Positions 33,541-46,405 are shown, numbered from the stretch's first letter. The stretch: DNA of 64,000 nucleotides from Xanthostigma xanthostigma (GCA_963575645.1 OY754469.1:21532001-21596000), one strand, 5' to 3'. Notes: generated by a model from the sequence alone, not told the origin. Numbers and translations are program-made.

Positions 33541-34049
33541 AATAAAGAATAAATATTTTTTTAAATTCATCATATATATTGCTGAATTCGTGCTTTCATA
33601 AGCTTCCATTTGACACGCTACATAATGCTTTTGATTTTTTTTAAATTAACCCCGAGAATCAAAACTCAACTGTTTGTACTTCACTCTATATTATGTGTGC
33701 AAAATTTTTTTTTGCGTCAGATAGTTTCAGAAAAAATTGCCTGTGACAGACGAACACTGAAGTGATTCCATAAGTGTTTCGTTTCTACGGGACACTAAAA
33801 ATGAAACAAATTAAATTTGACATTAAATTTTTGTTTCTTTTTTTAAGAATTAAGAATAGCGGTGGGTATAGGATTAATTATACAAAATAAGAATTTTACG
33901 TTTTACTACCTACAACGATACCTGATGTTTATGTTTAATGACTGTCAGTGGAGCCAATCAACTCACACAATATCATCAATGTTTGTCCTCGCTAATGGCA
34001 TGACGAAGTAAAAAGTCCAAAAAATGGTTTCAATCTATACTACATAGAT
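33541..34049. other. Unassigned AT-rich DNA
   Basis: No recognised feature. Confidence 0.35.
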
Positions 34050-34271
34050 TTAATTTAAAGAGGTAAAGTTTGGATGTAGGAGGTAATCTCCGAAACTAGT
34101 CATCCGATTTAAAAAACATTTTCACCAATATTTAGAATGAACCTTCAAGATGGACATAGACTATCTCGTTAAAATAAAAACACTTTTTGTGGAGACCAAT
34201 TTTGCAACGTAAGTTGACGAAAAAACTGGGACAATCTACAAATTCGGGCGAGGCCGGATCGGACCGCTAGT
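34050..34271 (-). mobile_element. Family D tail repeat (copy D5)
   Basis: It is complete in inverted orientation, from AGAGGTAAAGTTTGGATGTA through GGTAATCTCCGAAACTAGTC and GAGACCAATTTTGCAACGTA to CGGATCGGACCGCTAGT. It is well preserved. Confidence 0.75.
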
Positions 34272-34275
34272 ATAT

Positions 34276-34690
34276 TAAGCGGAATTTACACTGTATGACT
34301 TTTGATGTACATCCAAAGTGGATCATCCAGAGTGAAATCACCCGGAGTGATCATTCTTGTTTACATATTTTCATCCAGTTTTGTAGTTTCACCTCTGTCA
34401 CTATTCACTGTTCCTTTCGTCATTTCGTGTTTGGTGCAAGTGAAGTAGCGTCGAAAATGAACTCATCGTATTTACATTTGCCACTAAGCCTTCACTTTGG
34501 ATGAATCATCGGTTCAGGGCACATCTCTTTCATCAAAAATAGGTAGAGGGTCGATTTGTTTCATCTTTCATTTTTAATGTACACTTTGGATGCAACACAA
34601 ATGAAAGGCAATCTACACTTATCACTTTGGATGATTCCTCCAAGATGAACATCCAAAGTGATAAATGTAAATGAGCCTTTACATAGGTCG
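34276..34690. mobile_element. MITE-like element rich in CACTTTGGATG motifs
   Basis: The left end, ATTTACACTGTATGACTTTT then GATGTACATCCAAAGTGG, is an imperfect inverse of the right end, which read inward is CATTTACATTTATCACTTTG then GATGTTCATC. CACTTTGGATG or its inverse recurs about six times, concentrated near both ends, as subterminal repeats do. No target duplication was fixed. A 69-codon plus-strand frame covers part of it without motifs. Confidence 0.6.
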
Positions 34691-36840
34691 AATTACGTGT
34701 CAGTTAGGTTCCGTATACATACGGATAGACGAAAAAATGGAGAAAAAATCTAAAACATTGTTTTTCGGAATGCAGGAACCACACAATCTCTAAATTAGCC
34801 AAAATCTTGAATTTGATTTTTTCGAATAGACAAGAATGTCCTTAGTTGTGGAGCGTCTATAAACTACTATCAATCAATCATAATTCACACATACGCGACT
34901 TCATGCTGTTAATTTTCAATTCGATGGTCATTTTTAAAGATTTTCTCTATTTTATATGTGTCACACATTCTTTGAATATTTATGTACTTTGCTTGAAGGT
35001 CACTACATAGCTATAAAAATACATCGCTATTAAATTTTCCACGCATCTTCACTTCTCAATTTTAATTATAAACGGAACTCTACTATACATTCTTTTTATC
35101 CACTGACCAGTTTATTATTATAAGTAATAATAGTAATTGTAAAATAGCCTGTTAAACTGTAGGTAGACTTTTATTTTCTTTCACCTTGCATTTACATATC
35201 ATTATTATAACTACTATGGGATGTGTAAGTTTAATAATAAAAGGCTGTAAAATACTCGACGATCGTCTTTTATTTATGTGGCCCCATACGCGTGCTTGTT
35301 TTCACCATCAAGTAGGTAGGTATACATACCGACATTATAATAATATAGCAACAAAACGCGCTACAATTATAAATTTTCTTTTTTGTCCGCCATAGACATA
35401 GTAATATACTTGCTATTTTTTACGAAATACTAAATTTTTTTTGCTTTTCCCTCTATAATATACCTGCTTTACAAGTTACCCATTTCTCACTAGTGTTTTA
35501 ACGATAAACATGCATACCCACGCGATCTAACCAATTCAACGGTAATTTCCATAAACCACTTATGTCTGCTATTACAAATACCTATATGTAAAACAACAGC
35601 AGGTGCGAATAGTAATTTTCATAAGCATAATCGAAAAGTGTTTTTGAAGTACCTATTATTCTGTTTCTTTAGTAATTTATAATGTTTGGCCCTATATGAG
35701 ATCATTTTTTATCGAGTTTTGCTTCATTCTGTCGTTAATGTCGTTTCATTTTTCCTCACGACAATAAAATTATAGGTCAATTTAAATTAAATAAAAATCT
35801 GGGTTCTTCTAAAAATAATTTTGTCCATAAATATTGCATTCATTTGTGGGTACTCTTAAATTAGGAATGTTTTTGATTCACTGCCAAATTAATTTACTTA
35901 TATTGTCGCTATTAATAATAAGTTAATAACGATTCTTAAACTTTCGAAAGCTCTTTAAAAATAGAGATTTCGTTTTTTTTGTTTGAATTATAAACAGTTT
36001 AATTTTTCAGAAGGTAGATATTGATCAAGGCGTTTTTTATACTGTTTTTATTGGCTGTGGTTCATGATAAAGAAACGATATCAATAAATAAACATCATAA
36101 ACCCATAGCTCATGCCCACAATAAAATTCAAAAATACTTTAAAACGTCGTTAATAAAAACTATTTTCTACCTGAATTCTGTTTCTGTCGGTCAAGGCTGA
36201 TTTTTATATTATTTTTAATGAATTTGTTGCTCAGTCTACTAAAAAAACTACGTCAATTAAAAAACGGCAGTCGTCATAAACTCATACCCACAACATACTA
36301 GATAGTTATATAAAACAAATAGGTACATATAATTTTTATAATAAATTTAGATGGTATTTTCTCCGCATGAACAATAAAAGGAAATTGACGTGTGAAATAA
36401 TAAACAAATTTTCACCTCAATTTGAAAGAAATGACGACAATGACAAGATTACGGATATGAAAGTTAAATTAAATTAGTGTACACCAAGTTATTTTTATCT
36501 GCAAGTTTTTGTTAGGACCGCCGACTGCTGTAATAATTCTGTTTGTTGTTTTCGATTGTGGTTTTCTTTTCTATGCGATATTGTTTTAGTGAAATTCTAT
36601 TAATTTATATCCTATCTTATCTCCATAAGAAATTATTAGCATTTATTAGTTGCTTCCGTCGCAATAATGGCGATTTGACCATTATAAATATCGTCTGGAT
36701 CTGTAAGATGTTGAAAAACATGTTGGCATTATTCACTTTGAGTTAAAAGATTATACGCCTTTATTTTTCCTTTACGTACGAACGCTGAGGTGAAGTCACT
36801 CACTGTGAAGGCTATAATATTATATAAAGTGGTGTGACAG
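34691..36840. other. Unassigned AT-rich DNA
   Basis: No gene or shared repeat is recognised. Confidence 0.4.
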
Positions 36841-37014
36841 ACTTTTCTGCCAGGATAAACCTTGGCACACCAATTTTTTTTGAAAATACATAAAATTTGC
36901 AATAAAATGGTCTTTGAAAAATTAATTTCCTTAAAAGTGCAAATTACTTATGATTATTAAAAAAATAAAAATTTATAAAAAATATTTCTGCCAGGATAAA
37001 CCTTGGCCCACCGG
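36841..37014 (+). repeat. Direct repeat pair of ~28 bp
   Basis: TTTCTGCCAGGATAAACCTT followed by GGCNCACC occurs near 36843 and again near 36985, ~142 bp apart. The spacer is A/T-rich. These could be two units of a short tandem repeat. Confidence 0.6.
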
Positions 37015-37439
37015 GCCTATGTTGTACCTATGATTAAATACTTTTCATTCCTATAATACATTTCAGAATCCGTATAAGTGCAGTTTTACTGTTACCGGCT
37101 CCCGGACTATTATGAAATATTGATTACGAAAAATAACAGTAAAATAAAAAAAAAAAAAACGCTCGCAAGGCTACGGAACAAGGTCACAACTTTCCTTAGC
37201 TTTTTTCACGTCGTACAAACGTTAAAAGGTTATATTGTTATGTCAAAATAGCTCATCGGTCATTCTTTCGATACACCTAGTTAACATGCACATACTCGTA
37301 ATAAGTATTAATAAGCAGAACTTGTAATATGAAATACTTGTTTTTAATGTCAAAGATGAAATATTTCAAGCATCTCATTACAAAAATACCTATAGGTACG
37401 TGATATTTGACGTTATTCCTATATTCTTAAAAAAAAAAA

Positions 37440-37650
37440 TCGGTTAAGTGCAAGTTATACTTGCAATATTAGTATTCTGTGCCATCAGCCCATCACTTGT
37501 GTGCTCTATAGCCTGGTTCTGCAGTTATAAAGAAATAATCAATTAAATTTTTTATAGCAATTGATCGCGCTAAAATCTTTCAATCCTGATAATTTATTTT
37601 TGTTTTTTTAGCTTTTCCATTTTTTTACCAAAAAGACATTTAATTATGAA
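37440..37650 (+). repeat. Dispersed repeat, family F (copy 2)
   Basis: It opens with the small palindrome TGCAAGTTATACTTGCA and continues parallel to copy 1 at 33330. A similar palindromic opening (CAAGTCGGACTTG) starts the repeat at 45603, suggesting related families. Confidence 0.65.
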
Positions 37651-38465
37651 ATACATCACAAATAATTATTTACTGATATGTAACATTTCAGATTTATGCT
37701 AGAGTGATTCGGTGAAATGTCAGGGAAGTGTGTAGAATTATGTCTAAGAAGTGGCGCTTGTGAGAGGTATAAAGTAAATCTGAATACAGATTTTAGTACA
37801 CAGCAAACGAACAGTTTAGTTACAAGAAATTCAATTTCAAATTTAGATAGCACATACACGTTTTTTACTACTTGCTAATATATTATCTACACATTTTTAC
37901 AGCTATGTAAAAGTAGCCAACGATGTTATCACGGAACGAAAAAATTACGTGAAATGAATAATACCTACGGAGCAAGGTCTCACCATTGATAGGTGACTTC
38001 GATGCTATCGTGGTCACATTCAAATGAGACCAATTCGTTAGCAACTCAAATACGAGTTTCGCGTCTTAATATTTCTAATGGAAAAAGTTCTGTCAATCCG
38101 TTTTTTACCTCGGTGATTTATTTACGTACGGTGGGTCGTTGACAAAAATCAATAAAACAAAAGCGTAACCTGATCCACGTCAACCAGTTGATTTCGTTAA
38201 CTAGTTTGCCAACGAACGGTAGGCAGGATCCTTGCGTCCTCAGATTAAGTTGCGGGAGTAAAACTGTTCGTATTTCGTTTGTTTCACATCGGACAGTGCT
38301 GTGGTTCGTGTGTCGGTTTCGTTTTATTATGCATTTTTGTTACTGATAAATGAAGTAGTTGAATCGTCAACAGAAACAGATGATTCGTTGATGACCAGTT
38401 AATTTAACTTATTCGTTGGATCAACGGCCACTCTTAGTATCTGCCACTTTTTCAGTGCGTAAAAA
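37651..38465. other. Unassigned DNA, GC-richer towards the end
   Basis: Around 38160-38420 there are several GTTGAC/GTCAAC and CGTTGG motifs in both orientations and a promoter-like ACAGTGCTGTGG ... GGTTCGTG context. No transcript or ORF can be anchored to it. Confidence 0.3.
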
Positions 38466-38847
38466 CATTTTTCTTCATACCTCGACCGAAAGTGCATACT
38501 TTCGGCATTAATTGTAAGGCAGAAAGTCTAACATTTACTCCTTGATAGGATATAACATGCATCAGTGCGGGAAGTTCGTATGTTCGGGCTGTAGTGAAGC
38601 GAAAACAACCAATCAAGTGTTGTTTAGATGTCGTTTGCATAGCATAACCCTATTACATTTTAGCTAATAGTCGCGAACAGCTGTCATTCGTGTTTTTACG
38701 TACAACCTCAAAGCTTCTTGCTTGGAATTTATCTGTGTTTTTATGTAATTAATTAATTAATGTTTTTAATGCGCGTATATACGACCGAGGTATGAAGAAA
38801 AATAGTATACACCACACTGGCCGAAAGTGTGATATACTATTTATAGA
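38466..38847. mobile_element. Family E MITE (copy 1)
   Basis: The ends are inverted: TTTTTCTTCATACCTCGACC on the left against TTTTTCTTCATACCTCGGTC read inward from the right. Each end also carries a CGAAAGT... hairpin motif. The interior (TTAGCTAATAGTCGCGAACA, GCTTCTTGCTTGGA) matches 54979-55445 in the opposite orientation. No coding capacity. Confidence 0.75.
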
Positions 38848-39682
38848 CGTATTTCAAGCGGTAAATAAATCACTAGCAAAAATGGATTAAAATTACGTAT
38901 ACACTTTGAAAGGACTTCGTTGTGGGATTGCCTGTCTTCAGAAAGAATAGGTTCGTAACTTTGCGACAATACAATTCATGATGCTGTTTATTGCAGCTGC
39001 GATATTGTTACGTAGTTATGTACCTGTTCTTTCAGAAGCCGGGTATAGTATTTAATATTTAAAAAAATAACCTTCAATTTCTAGTGTGTAGAAATCGCGC
39101 TGTAAATAAAAGTTTAAAGTTATAAACCGTATTTCTGTCATATAAAAAACATTTACGGTTAATGTTATTTTACAATTGATGTAAATTCGTAATTTAGCGT
39201 GTCAAATGTCTTTATGACATTTTATTTATTTCCTGGTTAATATTTATATTAGATACCTACAACGAAAAATGCATTGTCTCTTAAAATGCATGTAAGTAGA
39301 GTAGGTAATCTTATTATCAAAGATCGTTATCAAAATTTAAAATACAATTATTTTGTTAGAGATAATATATTTCTTAGGACAAAAGGCATACCGCTTATGT
39401 AGATTTTTTAGTATAACATTTTCTATATCATCGATTTTTTACTTTATATTAAATAAGCAAAGTAAACTCTGGGACAAAGGCCCGCGCCTTTCAGAACCCC
39501 GCAACAGAGAAAGAAATATCTTGCTACCAGCGCCTGCACTAACCAAATTACATAACTTTTTTTTGATAGTTACTTGTAAATAATATAAGTCACAAATATC
39601 TAAATAAAAAATGATATATTAAAATTGTTGGAGATCATATGCAAGGGACCCCGAGATTTCGATTGTCTAAGGACCCCTATTA
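38848..39682. other. Unassigned DNA; possible TE remnant at its end
   Basis: Bases 39475-39680 (GGCCCGCGCCTTTCAGAACC, TTGCTACCAGCGCCTGCACT, GGGACCCCGAGATTTCG) look like the end of another repeat, interrupted by the element at 39683. Confidence 0.35.
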
Positions 39683-40592
39683 GTTAAGGCAATGGTGCGT
39701 ATTTCAATCGGTGGAAAGCAACCAGATGACTCTTGGTATTTGAGTTCCTGAAGCAATTTGGAAACTTTTTTGTTCAGTACCTCATAACCCCAAAATGGAA
39801 GGAATCGGAGAAAAGGGGGGGGGGTCAAAACGTAAAAAAAAATTGTTTAGAAACCAAATGGAAAGGCGGTAGCATTAAAGTACGTGTACTCACTATTGTT
39901 TAAAAAAATTGTCATCCGAAACGTGCGGACGGTTTGCGCGAACCGATTTTTTGAAAATCGGAAAAAAAAATTGTGTCGCAACCGGTTGCGATTTTGAGGA
40001 AAATTCTTGGTTTTGTTCAAAGATGCTGTAAAAAAATTGTCATCCGTTTCTGCTGGACGGATTTTGAGGAATTAAAGGTTTGAGTGGCGAAAATTCTCGA
40101 TTTTTCACTTGCTTTTTTCAAAAATCATAAAAAAATTGCTAAAATTGTTAAAAACGGATGACGTTTCTTATACATGTTTTCAGAGGGTCCAACTATAATA
40201 TGTATCAATGTCATCCGTTTTTATAACATTTAACCCCATTTTTCAACCCCTAAAGAGGTTGTGTACGTTATCTGTATGCCATCAGAAACGAGTCTAACCT
40301 CAATATTCTGATTAATATCGCACAAAAGTAAGGGGTTGAAAAATGGGGTTAAATGTTATAAAAACGGATGACATTGATACATATTATAGTTGGACCCTCT
40401 GAGAACATGTATAAGAAACGTCATCCGTTTTTAACAATTTTAGCAATTTTTTTATGATGTTTGAAAAAAGCTAGTGAAAAATCGAGAATTTTCGCCACTC
40501 AAACCTTTAATTCCTCAAAATCCGTCCAAAATACCAAGAGTCATCCGGTTGCTTTCCACCGATTGAAATACGCACCATTGCCTTAACTATAT
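39683..40592. mobile_element. ~0.9 kb inverted-repeat element
   Basis: The ends mirror each other: AGTTAAGGCAATGGTGCG, then TATTTCAATCGGTGGAAAGC at the left, inverse at the right (40534-40592). Inside, a second pair of ~200-bp arms (about 40056-40252 and 40329-40528) faces around an unpaired ~75-base centre. The left side has about 300 extra bases, so pairing is asymmetric. GTCATCCG or its inverse occurs at least six times. TTAA lies just inside AG/CT at both ends, so a TTAA duplication is possible but not proven. Confidence 0.8.
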
Positions 40593-41289
40593 ACCTAGTG
40601 TTTATTCTCGTATCTCTTAAACATATTTCAACTCCTAGATTACATTTCAAATCCTTCATTGACTGTGGGTTTATTGTTCGCTGCAATTTAAATCGTTTTG
40701 ATATTCGAGACGCTCTGCTGTTTCTCTTCATATTGAAGCGTAAAATAAAATTAATTGCTTCTACAGGATTTTTGCATGAATTTTTAAGGTAAGATACTTT
40801 TAGGAACTGACGTTTCAACCAAAATAAAGCTTTGTTTAAATTAAGAGGCACACTTTCGACAGGTTTATCACTTTTTTATGATTTTAATGCATTTAACATC
40901 AGTATAGTTATTACTATAGTAATTTTGTGGACGGACCGCCGTCGCCTTACATGAGGTCATGGCAAACTACATGAATGTATCTACTATATGCAACACCCAG
41001 TTAATCTTAAAATCGGAGACATTGTTGTCAACTCAAACAAAATCTAACATACATATTATAATAAGATTCAAGCAGTAAGTTGCGGTTATAGTACGGTTCG
41101 CGTAAAGGAACAGCTAAGCAATGAAACAATGTAAAGCATACCCTTCCCAAGTAATGACTAGTGGATAACTATAAAAGTTAGTTTGTATTATATTAAACGT
41201 TTATAGCCATTTTTCATAATACGGTTTTTTTATGTAACGTGCACGAGTCTATAAGTAAAATGTATATATCTATGAAATTAGTAATTAGT
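40593..41289. other. Unassigned DNA
   Basis: A minus-strand frame (40507-40851) begins here but runs into the inverted-repeat element. No domain is recognised in its Arg/Lys-rich sequence. Confidence 0.35.
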
Positions 41290-41771
41290 TAGTAGGATGG
41301 CATATTTGTTAGCGTATATTTTTGTCTTTTAGGCATTCTTAGGTTCAAGAACTTCAGCACTTTTGATACAGTTATAGAATCGTCGTCAATTAGTATTTCT
41401 TCGAGTGAATTTGATAAGTTTTGTTCAATACTAAGAGGTGTATTACATTGTCCAAAATTTGGAGGATTTTCTTTTTTCCTTATAATGAGTAAGGTTAGTT
41501 ACTGTGCAAAGGTAGTAATTTTATATGTCTGCAGCTGTTTTGTTTTCTTAAGTTTATTTGTAGTGGTGTTAAGCCAGATATTTTCCCATTCTTCGGTAAT
41601 GGATGTCTCGTGAATATTCTGGGCATCTGATAGTGCAATGTTTGTAAGGATTTGGGGATCATCTCGTAAGATAACATTTTTGGCCTCTTCGTCAACTCGT
41701 TCGTTCCCAAGAATGCCGTTTCTTGACACTATTGCGTTAGTTATATAAAAGTGCAGCCATGGATTATACAT
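41290..41771 (-). pseudogene. LINE fragment: RNase H domain and C-terminus
   Basis: On the minus strand from 41771 the frame contains RNGILGNERVDEEAKNVI, the conserved GI-x-GNE-x-D-x-x-AK block of the RNase H domain found in Jockey/CR1/R1-type non-LTR polyproteins. It is followed by a W-x-x-x-W-like EEWENIWLN region. After a stop at about 41495 a shifted frame (about 41480-41290) reads CNTPLSIE and then SLEEIL ... VLKFLNL, matching the usual 'C-x-x-P-L-x-x-E-H' knuckle and final helix with the middle missing. The reverse transcriptase and endonuclease regions are absent. It is a dead, truncated, frameshifted copy. Confidence 0.75.
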
Positions 41772-43133
41772 TTCACTGAGTTATGTACACTAAACTAATA
41801 TACCAAACACACCTTATATATCAGTTTAGAATTATAGTTCTATTTGTACCTATGTATAGACCATTTCGGGAGAAAAAAGATGCTCAATTAACATAGCACC
41901 TCCACTAAACAGATAATCAAAATTATAAAATGAGCAAGATACAATGAATAAATAAAAGTCACTACGAAACTCGTGTATGCAGTACCCTTTCAGGAGAATT
42001 CAGTATTCAATAAGGATACAAACAGCATAATTTTTCTATGTAGTAGTAATGGTTTTACCAATATCTATGTATGACGATGACTGATGAATTGGGGTTTCTT
42101 AACAAAAATACCACTTACAAACAGGTGCGTATATATACAGGGTGTAACAAATATAAACTGAAATTATAAATAACAGCTAAAATTTTCGAATTTTCAACGA
42201 ACATTATTTTTTTTAAGTTTTAAACCTACATTCCTTGCGAAATGAAAAAAAGTTTGAATATTGTCACGCTTATTCACAAATATAAACTTCAGTCCTCTTG
42301 CAGACCCGACTCTAGGCACGAACAAAGTTAGCACATGCTTGAGGTCTGCCATTTTAAGCGCGAAATTGCACCATGTTCTTTTATGATGAATGAAAATTAA
42401 CCAAATAATATCGTAGAAGGGTATATAGGCTAAAATTCAGTTTGCTTGGAGCGACAGAAAACCTCGCACCAGCCCTAGTGTTCTGATGTTATGGTAGTTT
42501 TTTTTTTTATGTAATCTGTACTTATTTATGTAGAATTATACTTATTTTATGCAGGTATATTACTACAAATAAGGTATAAACCGCAATCACGTAAAGTTAT
42601 ACAATTTTGTAGGTACTACATATAAAGCTGAAACTGAATATCATAAGAAATGTGTAGTATTGGCTATGAATTTATAGAATCTTTTAGAAAGTTTTGCAAA
42701 TATTGCCTCAAATCGCTGAAAAGAGTTAAATTTGTATATGTACAGTAGAACCTTGATAACTTAAACCGCAGAGGCTGAAAACCCTTTATAAGTTACAAAA
42801 AAAAAAATATATTTTCCGTTCCACTCAGACCCTGAAACTTAAAATACAAAACCTGTATATATTGGCCAGGGGATGTTATAGAGATTTTAACTCCTCTTTG
42901 AAGACTTGATTAAAAAAATGGTTTCTTTATACCTATAGGTAATATAGATTATTAAATAGTACCTATTAATATACATTAAAATGTAGACCCTGTTCTAATG
43001 ACAAAAAATAGTTATTAAAGAATTTTCTGCAATTTTATGAGTTAACTAAGAGGATACCTCATTATTTTTTTTAGATATCTATAAATGAGAATTTTGTTTG
43101 CCATATTTAAATATACCTTTACCAATATATTTT
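41772..43133. other. Unassigned DNA with two possible TE ends
   Basis: ACAGGGTGTAACAAATATAA at 42139 resembles a TE terminus. A loosely inverse match (TTGCACCCTGTGA) lies at 43568, so a ~1.4 kb element is conceivable. At 42742 TACAGTAGAACCTTGATAAC resembles a pogo/Tigger-type terminus without a visible partner. Neither is established. Confidence 0.35.
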
Positions 43134-43506
43134 ATAGAGGTCCTGTCCGGTTTCACCCGGGTGCAAAAGAACGAATGGTGAGGGGGGGGAATACATGAGT
43201 AAGAACATTCCTCTTAGTTTACCGAGATTAATGTTGTGTCCAAATTTAATGATGATCGGAGTTACCGTTTAAAAGTTTTTGTCGAACAAACAAATTTTGA
43301 GTTATGTTTTGCAACATTTTTCATTGATGCTCCGCTCCTATTGGTCGTAGTGTGATATTATAATATAGCCTATAGCCTTCCTCGATAAATGCAGGGCTAT
43401 CCAATAAAAGAAAAAACATTTCAATTCGAACCAGTAGTTCGTGAGATTAGCGCGTTCAACCAACCAAACAAACAAACTCTTCAGCTTTATATATTATTAG
43501 TATAGA
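43134..43506 (+). mobile_element. Family R tail (copy R3), uninterrupted
   Basis: It runs from GGTCCTGTCCGGTTTCACCC to CTCTTCAGCTTTATATATTA and a TAGTATAGATT end. This copy has no SINE in the middle and gives the empty-site reference for R1 (3476-4094). Confidence 0.75.
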
Positions 43507-45602
43507 TTTGACTCAAATAAAACATTTCGGTAATAGGCATAGTTACACTTTCAACAACAACTTTCTGTTGCACCCTGTGAATATCAGGAATTACGGCACA
43601 AATATGCATTACCGCCAAGTATAGAATTTATTAGACATTTGAAAGTAAAACCGTATACATATTGTAACGTTACATACTCATATAAGTAAATATAGTTTAG
43701 CGGCTTGATTACGTACAAACACACGCATGTGCACGTTGAATAGTTGAGGTTTGAGACATCTAACCAAACTCCGTGGCTGCAACAATCAAATCAAGGTCAC
43801 ATTGTTGTGTAATCAGCGGTGAGCACCCACATTTATAACACCCACTTTTCAGTTTACATACATCGCGATCACGCTTTGATCTTTCCGATATTATTACATA
43901 AAATTATTGAATTCGCATGACGAAATAGTAGGTTACTTATCTATTATGTGAATTATTATTTTATAACGCAGTGAGACATGGTAAAACGAGCGCCAACGAG
44001 TTGTAACAGTCACACTTATCATAAAATAATCACGCATGGGATATATGTAGAATATTTTGCACGTATTCATAGAAAATTTTCATAAGGTTACATGAGAAAA
44101 TATTTGAAAAAATCATTATCAATTTATTAATTTAATACACTTAGAGCAAATTTTTCATAGCACTTCACATGTGTATAAATTATTAATAATAATTAATTAT
44201 TTGTGTGTATTTTATTAATAAATTGGTAAAGTTTTTCTCGAATATTTTCTTATGTACCCTTATGCAAATTTTATATTAATTTATAGAGAAAAAAATAGAT
44301 TTCAAAAATATAAAAAAATATAATATATTGCCACTTAAAAAAAATTGCATGTAAACTTTCGGTTGAGTTAGAAGTACAAAAAATATATTTCAGCAGGTTC
44401 CGAGCTAGTCTCGAGTTGAACAAAAAACTATTCAAACTTTGTTGTACATATACTTAGTAAGATACACGAATTATTTCACTTTTCCACTTTCGGTGGTCAG
44501 ACAGATCAACGAATTATGGTGTGACAGCTTTGAAAGTGTGAAGTCCTATCAAGCATCTACCCCTCGCCAAATAATTTCAATACCATTAATAAATGATCTA
44601 CTTTACTATAATTCTAATACTTACATAAACATTACATCTCTACATAGACATGGTATGTAATTAAAATAGCTACTAGTAGTTCTAATTTTATAGGTAATTA
44701 TGTATTTTATAGTTGTTACCTATTTCTCACAGTTATCTAATCTTTCAAAACAATCAATACAGTTGTTGTTATGTTTTTAATTACTACAGCATAACATCTT
44801 ATTTCGTTATTATTAATTGTTAAAATATGCTTCGTACAAACCGGAATTGAAAAGCACGATTTGATTAGTAAATTGATTCGGTTCTATGTGATATCTGCAT
44901 ATTGTGTAACTGCAGATTAATGATATTACATGGAAGTACTGCGTATAAGATTTTATAATTATTTATGACATCTATTTAATGTAAGAAAAATTTTAAACAT
45001 AAGCTGATCTTGCAAGGGGTAAAATGACATTAACCTTTAATAGTATGCAGATTACTAATGCGATAGATAAGGAATGTTCTGGTAAACAAACAGTCAGAAA
45101 CACCGCACCCATGACCTTGTACGTTTATTTGCACCAGAACCACCTAATACCACCTTCTTATATTGTTCGGTGTACGTTCGATCATTTACCTCATCATCAA
45201 TCTACCTACTCAAAAGATGCTGATTTTTGTGCTAGGAGACAATTGCCTATTCAGTTGATGTCATCGTTAATCTGGATAATAAACTCTCAGATAAACATTA
45301 TTAAAGTCCTACCCCTTATTTATGATATGCAACGTATGCAATTCAAGGTTTTTGGCACGGCTAGATATCGTAATCACTGGCGCACACTATAAAAGGGCTA
45401 TAGAGTTGATTGCAATATACTAATATTATGTTTGAACAGATCATTCAATTTTGACACAACAATTTCTTGATCAATTATTGTAAAGAGATATAGATGTAGA
45501 TTATAGATGCTCAGCAACTGTAGTCATTAATCCTATCCGATTCTTGCCATTTTGTACAAAATAGTTTTTTTTAGTAAATTCCACGGAACATTTTCTATAT
45601 AA
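43507..45602. other. Unassigned AT-rich DNA
   Basis: It contains the 122-codon plus-strand frame 45024-45392. I recognise no domain in it and do not call a gene. Confidence 0.4.
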
Positions 45603-46195
45603 GAAAACGTCCAAGTGCAAGTCGGACTTGTAGGTATGTAAATAGTTCGTCCATCAAGGGAATCGAGTCTCGAAGATCTTTCCCGCTTAGCGGTTGGAAA
45701 ACTGTTGTCCCCATACATTGAAAAATGTCGCGGTTAGTTTGCCAACTTATAAGCGTGTAATTGCAATGAGTTCAGATGAACTACTGAACTGTATTAGTGT
45801 ATTGTACCTTGTGGCTATATCTGATAGCCTATAGTTGTCGTACCGTGTTGTATGAGCGAGTTCTCATATTGTGCTGTATAAACACATCGGTAGCAGACGC
45901 TTGTTTTGTATTAGAGCTGTTACTGTGTACCTACGTGCGTGGCAAGTTGTTGCGGTTTAAAAACATTATTTTTTTTATGATGTAACAACAAATTTATGGT
46001 TTTTGGGTTTTTCCCTTTACTTGTGGTACAAGACATTGCTTCTTGTCAAATTTCATGATTCTAGGTCAACGGGAATGACCCTATAGGTTTTGATTCCCAA
46101 GAGTCTTGACAGATAGGCAACGACGGTCGAACGGACAGCAAAGTGATCCTATAACGCTTCCTTTTTTTCCTTTTGAGGAACGGAACCCTAAAAAT
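45603..46195 (+). repeat. GTGCAAGTC ... GGAACCCTAAAA type repeat, interrupted
   Basis: The opening CCAAGTGCAAGTCGGACTTG (45609) and the closing block are characteristic of a repeat I associate mainly with Lepidoptera. The closing block runs TTTCATGATTCTAGGTCAAC, AAGTGATCCTATAACG, CCTTTTGAGGAACGGAACCC, 46050-46195. The ~350 bases between them do not match the usual short spacer, so the copy is interrupted or the two ends are separate fragments. Confidence 0.5.
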
Positions 46196-46319
46196 ATTTT
46201 GGAGCTTGAAAGTCATGCATAGTTCTTCATACCGTTATTTTCAAGGGCGTACACAGAATTTTGTTTAGGAGGGACAAGAGCTATGAGAGTAAACGTTGAC
46301 ATCATTCTACAATTTAAAG

Positions 46320-46405
46320 ATTATAAACGACAGTCCAAACGTTCTAAGTGCAATTAAGGAAATTTTTAAACCGCAAAGTTAACAGCACATAAAAGGGATT
46401 TGTAT
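46320..46405 (+). repeat. Dispersed repeat, family H (copy 1)
   Basis: It shares ACAGTCCAAACG ... CTAAGTGCAATT and the following GCAAAGTTAACA region with 56145-56225 (AATAGTCCAAACGCGCTGAG). Short and diverged. Confidence 0.5.

Noticed and set aside
38280..38420. Host gene 5' region
   Set aside because: Initiator-like and downstream-element-like words are too short to support a call and no coding exon follows.
40507..40851. 114-codon minus-strand frame
   Set aside because: It crosses the boundary of the 39683-40592 inverted-repeat element, so its C-terminal part is transposon TIR sequence. No domain recognised in the rest.
42139..43582. 1.4 kb element with ACAGGGTG ends
   Set aside because: The inverse match is short and imperfect and no duplication is visible; a family-R copy lies inside, but that alone does not prove an element.
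45024..45392. 122-codon plus-strand ORF
   Set aside because: One of the longest frames without simple repeats, but no domain, no homologous copy in the window and no splice or promoter context. Frames of this length are expected by chance in 64 kb.
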